Below, piece by piece: positions 15,149-15,193 of a stretch of 15,193 nt of DNA. Position numbers and translations under genes: made by a program. The stretch spans positions 1 through 15,193 of the forward strand of contig DFIB01000230.1 of NCBI GenBank assembly GCA_002371375.1, written 5' to 3'. The notes below the pieces were generated by a model. The model worked only from the letters and a program-made list of their open reading frames with translations. It did not search any database and was not told the DNA's origin. How positions within the stretch are numbered: position 1 is the stretch's first letter; each line of letters starts with the position of its first letter. Origin of the DNA: Mageeibacillus sp. UBA3708 (GTDB lineage: Bacteria > Bacillota > Clostridia > Saccharofermentanales > Saccharofermentanaceae).

Positions 15149-15193
15149 AGATATTATACATTGATGCAGGCATGGGTGCCGCAGGCGATATGC
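15145..15193 (+). CDS. larC: LarC, nickel insertion enzyme of the pincer cofactor, N-terminus only
   Basis: The first 16 codons (MKILYIDAGMGAAGDM) match the LarC opening, which usually reads MKILYLDCGMGAAGDM. LarC inserts Ni into pyridinium-3,5-bisthiocarboxylic acid mononucleotide with use of CTP. Here Ala stands where many members have Cys/Ser. The ATG overlaps the larB stop (ATGA), with GGAGG 7 nt upstream. The gene continues past the right edge. Confidence 0.9.
   Translation, partial: MKILYIDAGMGAAGDM

Overview
The window looks like a chromosomal segment of a Clostridia-type Firmicute. The grounds are a moderate GC content, AGGAGG-type ribosome binding sites, a membrane pyrophosphatase of the K+-dependent type, a clostridial-style MATE transporter and the lar nickel-cofactor genes. 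There are no rRNA or tRNA genes, CRISPR arrays, insertion sequences or phage structural genes. The lineage call is inference from gene content.

Layout, left to right. (1) 1-1948, minus: most of a LacZ-like glycoside hydrolase family 2 protein whose catalytic motifs are badly degraded; it runs off the left edge. (2) 2096-4327, plus: hppA, an ion-pumping membrane pyrophosphatase, transcribed divergently from (1) and closed by a strong terminator. (3) 4462-4720: four tandem 65-bp repeats with internal palindromes, ending at a minus-strand terminator. (4) 4805-10937, minus: a cluster read right to left. It starts with a DUF45/YgjP-like zinc metallopeptidase, which overlaps a 1443-residue DUF4011-type superfamily 1 helicase with a Vsr/MTES_1575-like nuclease domain. 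A DUF3320 open frame follows in the -1 frame, then a small Gln/Arg/Pro-rich protein with one C-terminal membrane segment. (5) 11204-12232, plus: a FkbM-type methyltransferase, convergent with (6) 12242-13600, minus: a MATE efflux protein. (7) 13714 to the right edge, plus: a tightly overlapping operon of two small uncharacterised membrane proteins followed by larB and the first codons of larC.

The most interesting signal is at the helicase/DUF3320 junction. A heptamer A_AAA_AAA lies in the helicase reading frame, followed after 5 nt by a perfect 8-bp GC-rich hairpin. A -1 slip there gives an uninterrupted frame into the DUF3320 domain and a predicted 1622-residue fusion with the domain order usual for this family. 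This fits a programmed -1 ribosomal frameshift that would yield long and short forms of a possible nucleic-acid defence or repair enzyme. A simple homopolymer frameshift, real or a sequencing error, is the main alternative.

Secondary signals: three genes lack a Shine-Dalgarno sequence and have a -10 box 6-8 nt before the ATG, which suggests leaderless mRNAs; the LacZ-like protein is probably a pseudoenzyme; and the two small membrane proteins upstream of larB, one with an EHxxHxE motif, may serve nickel or the nickel-pincer cofactor.
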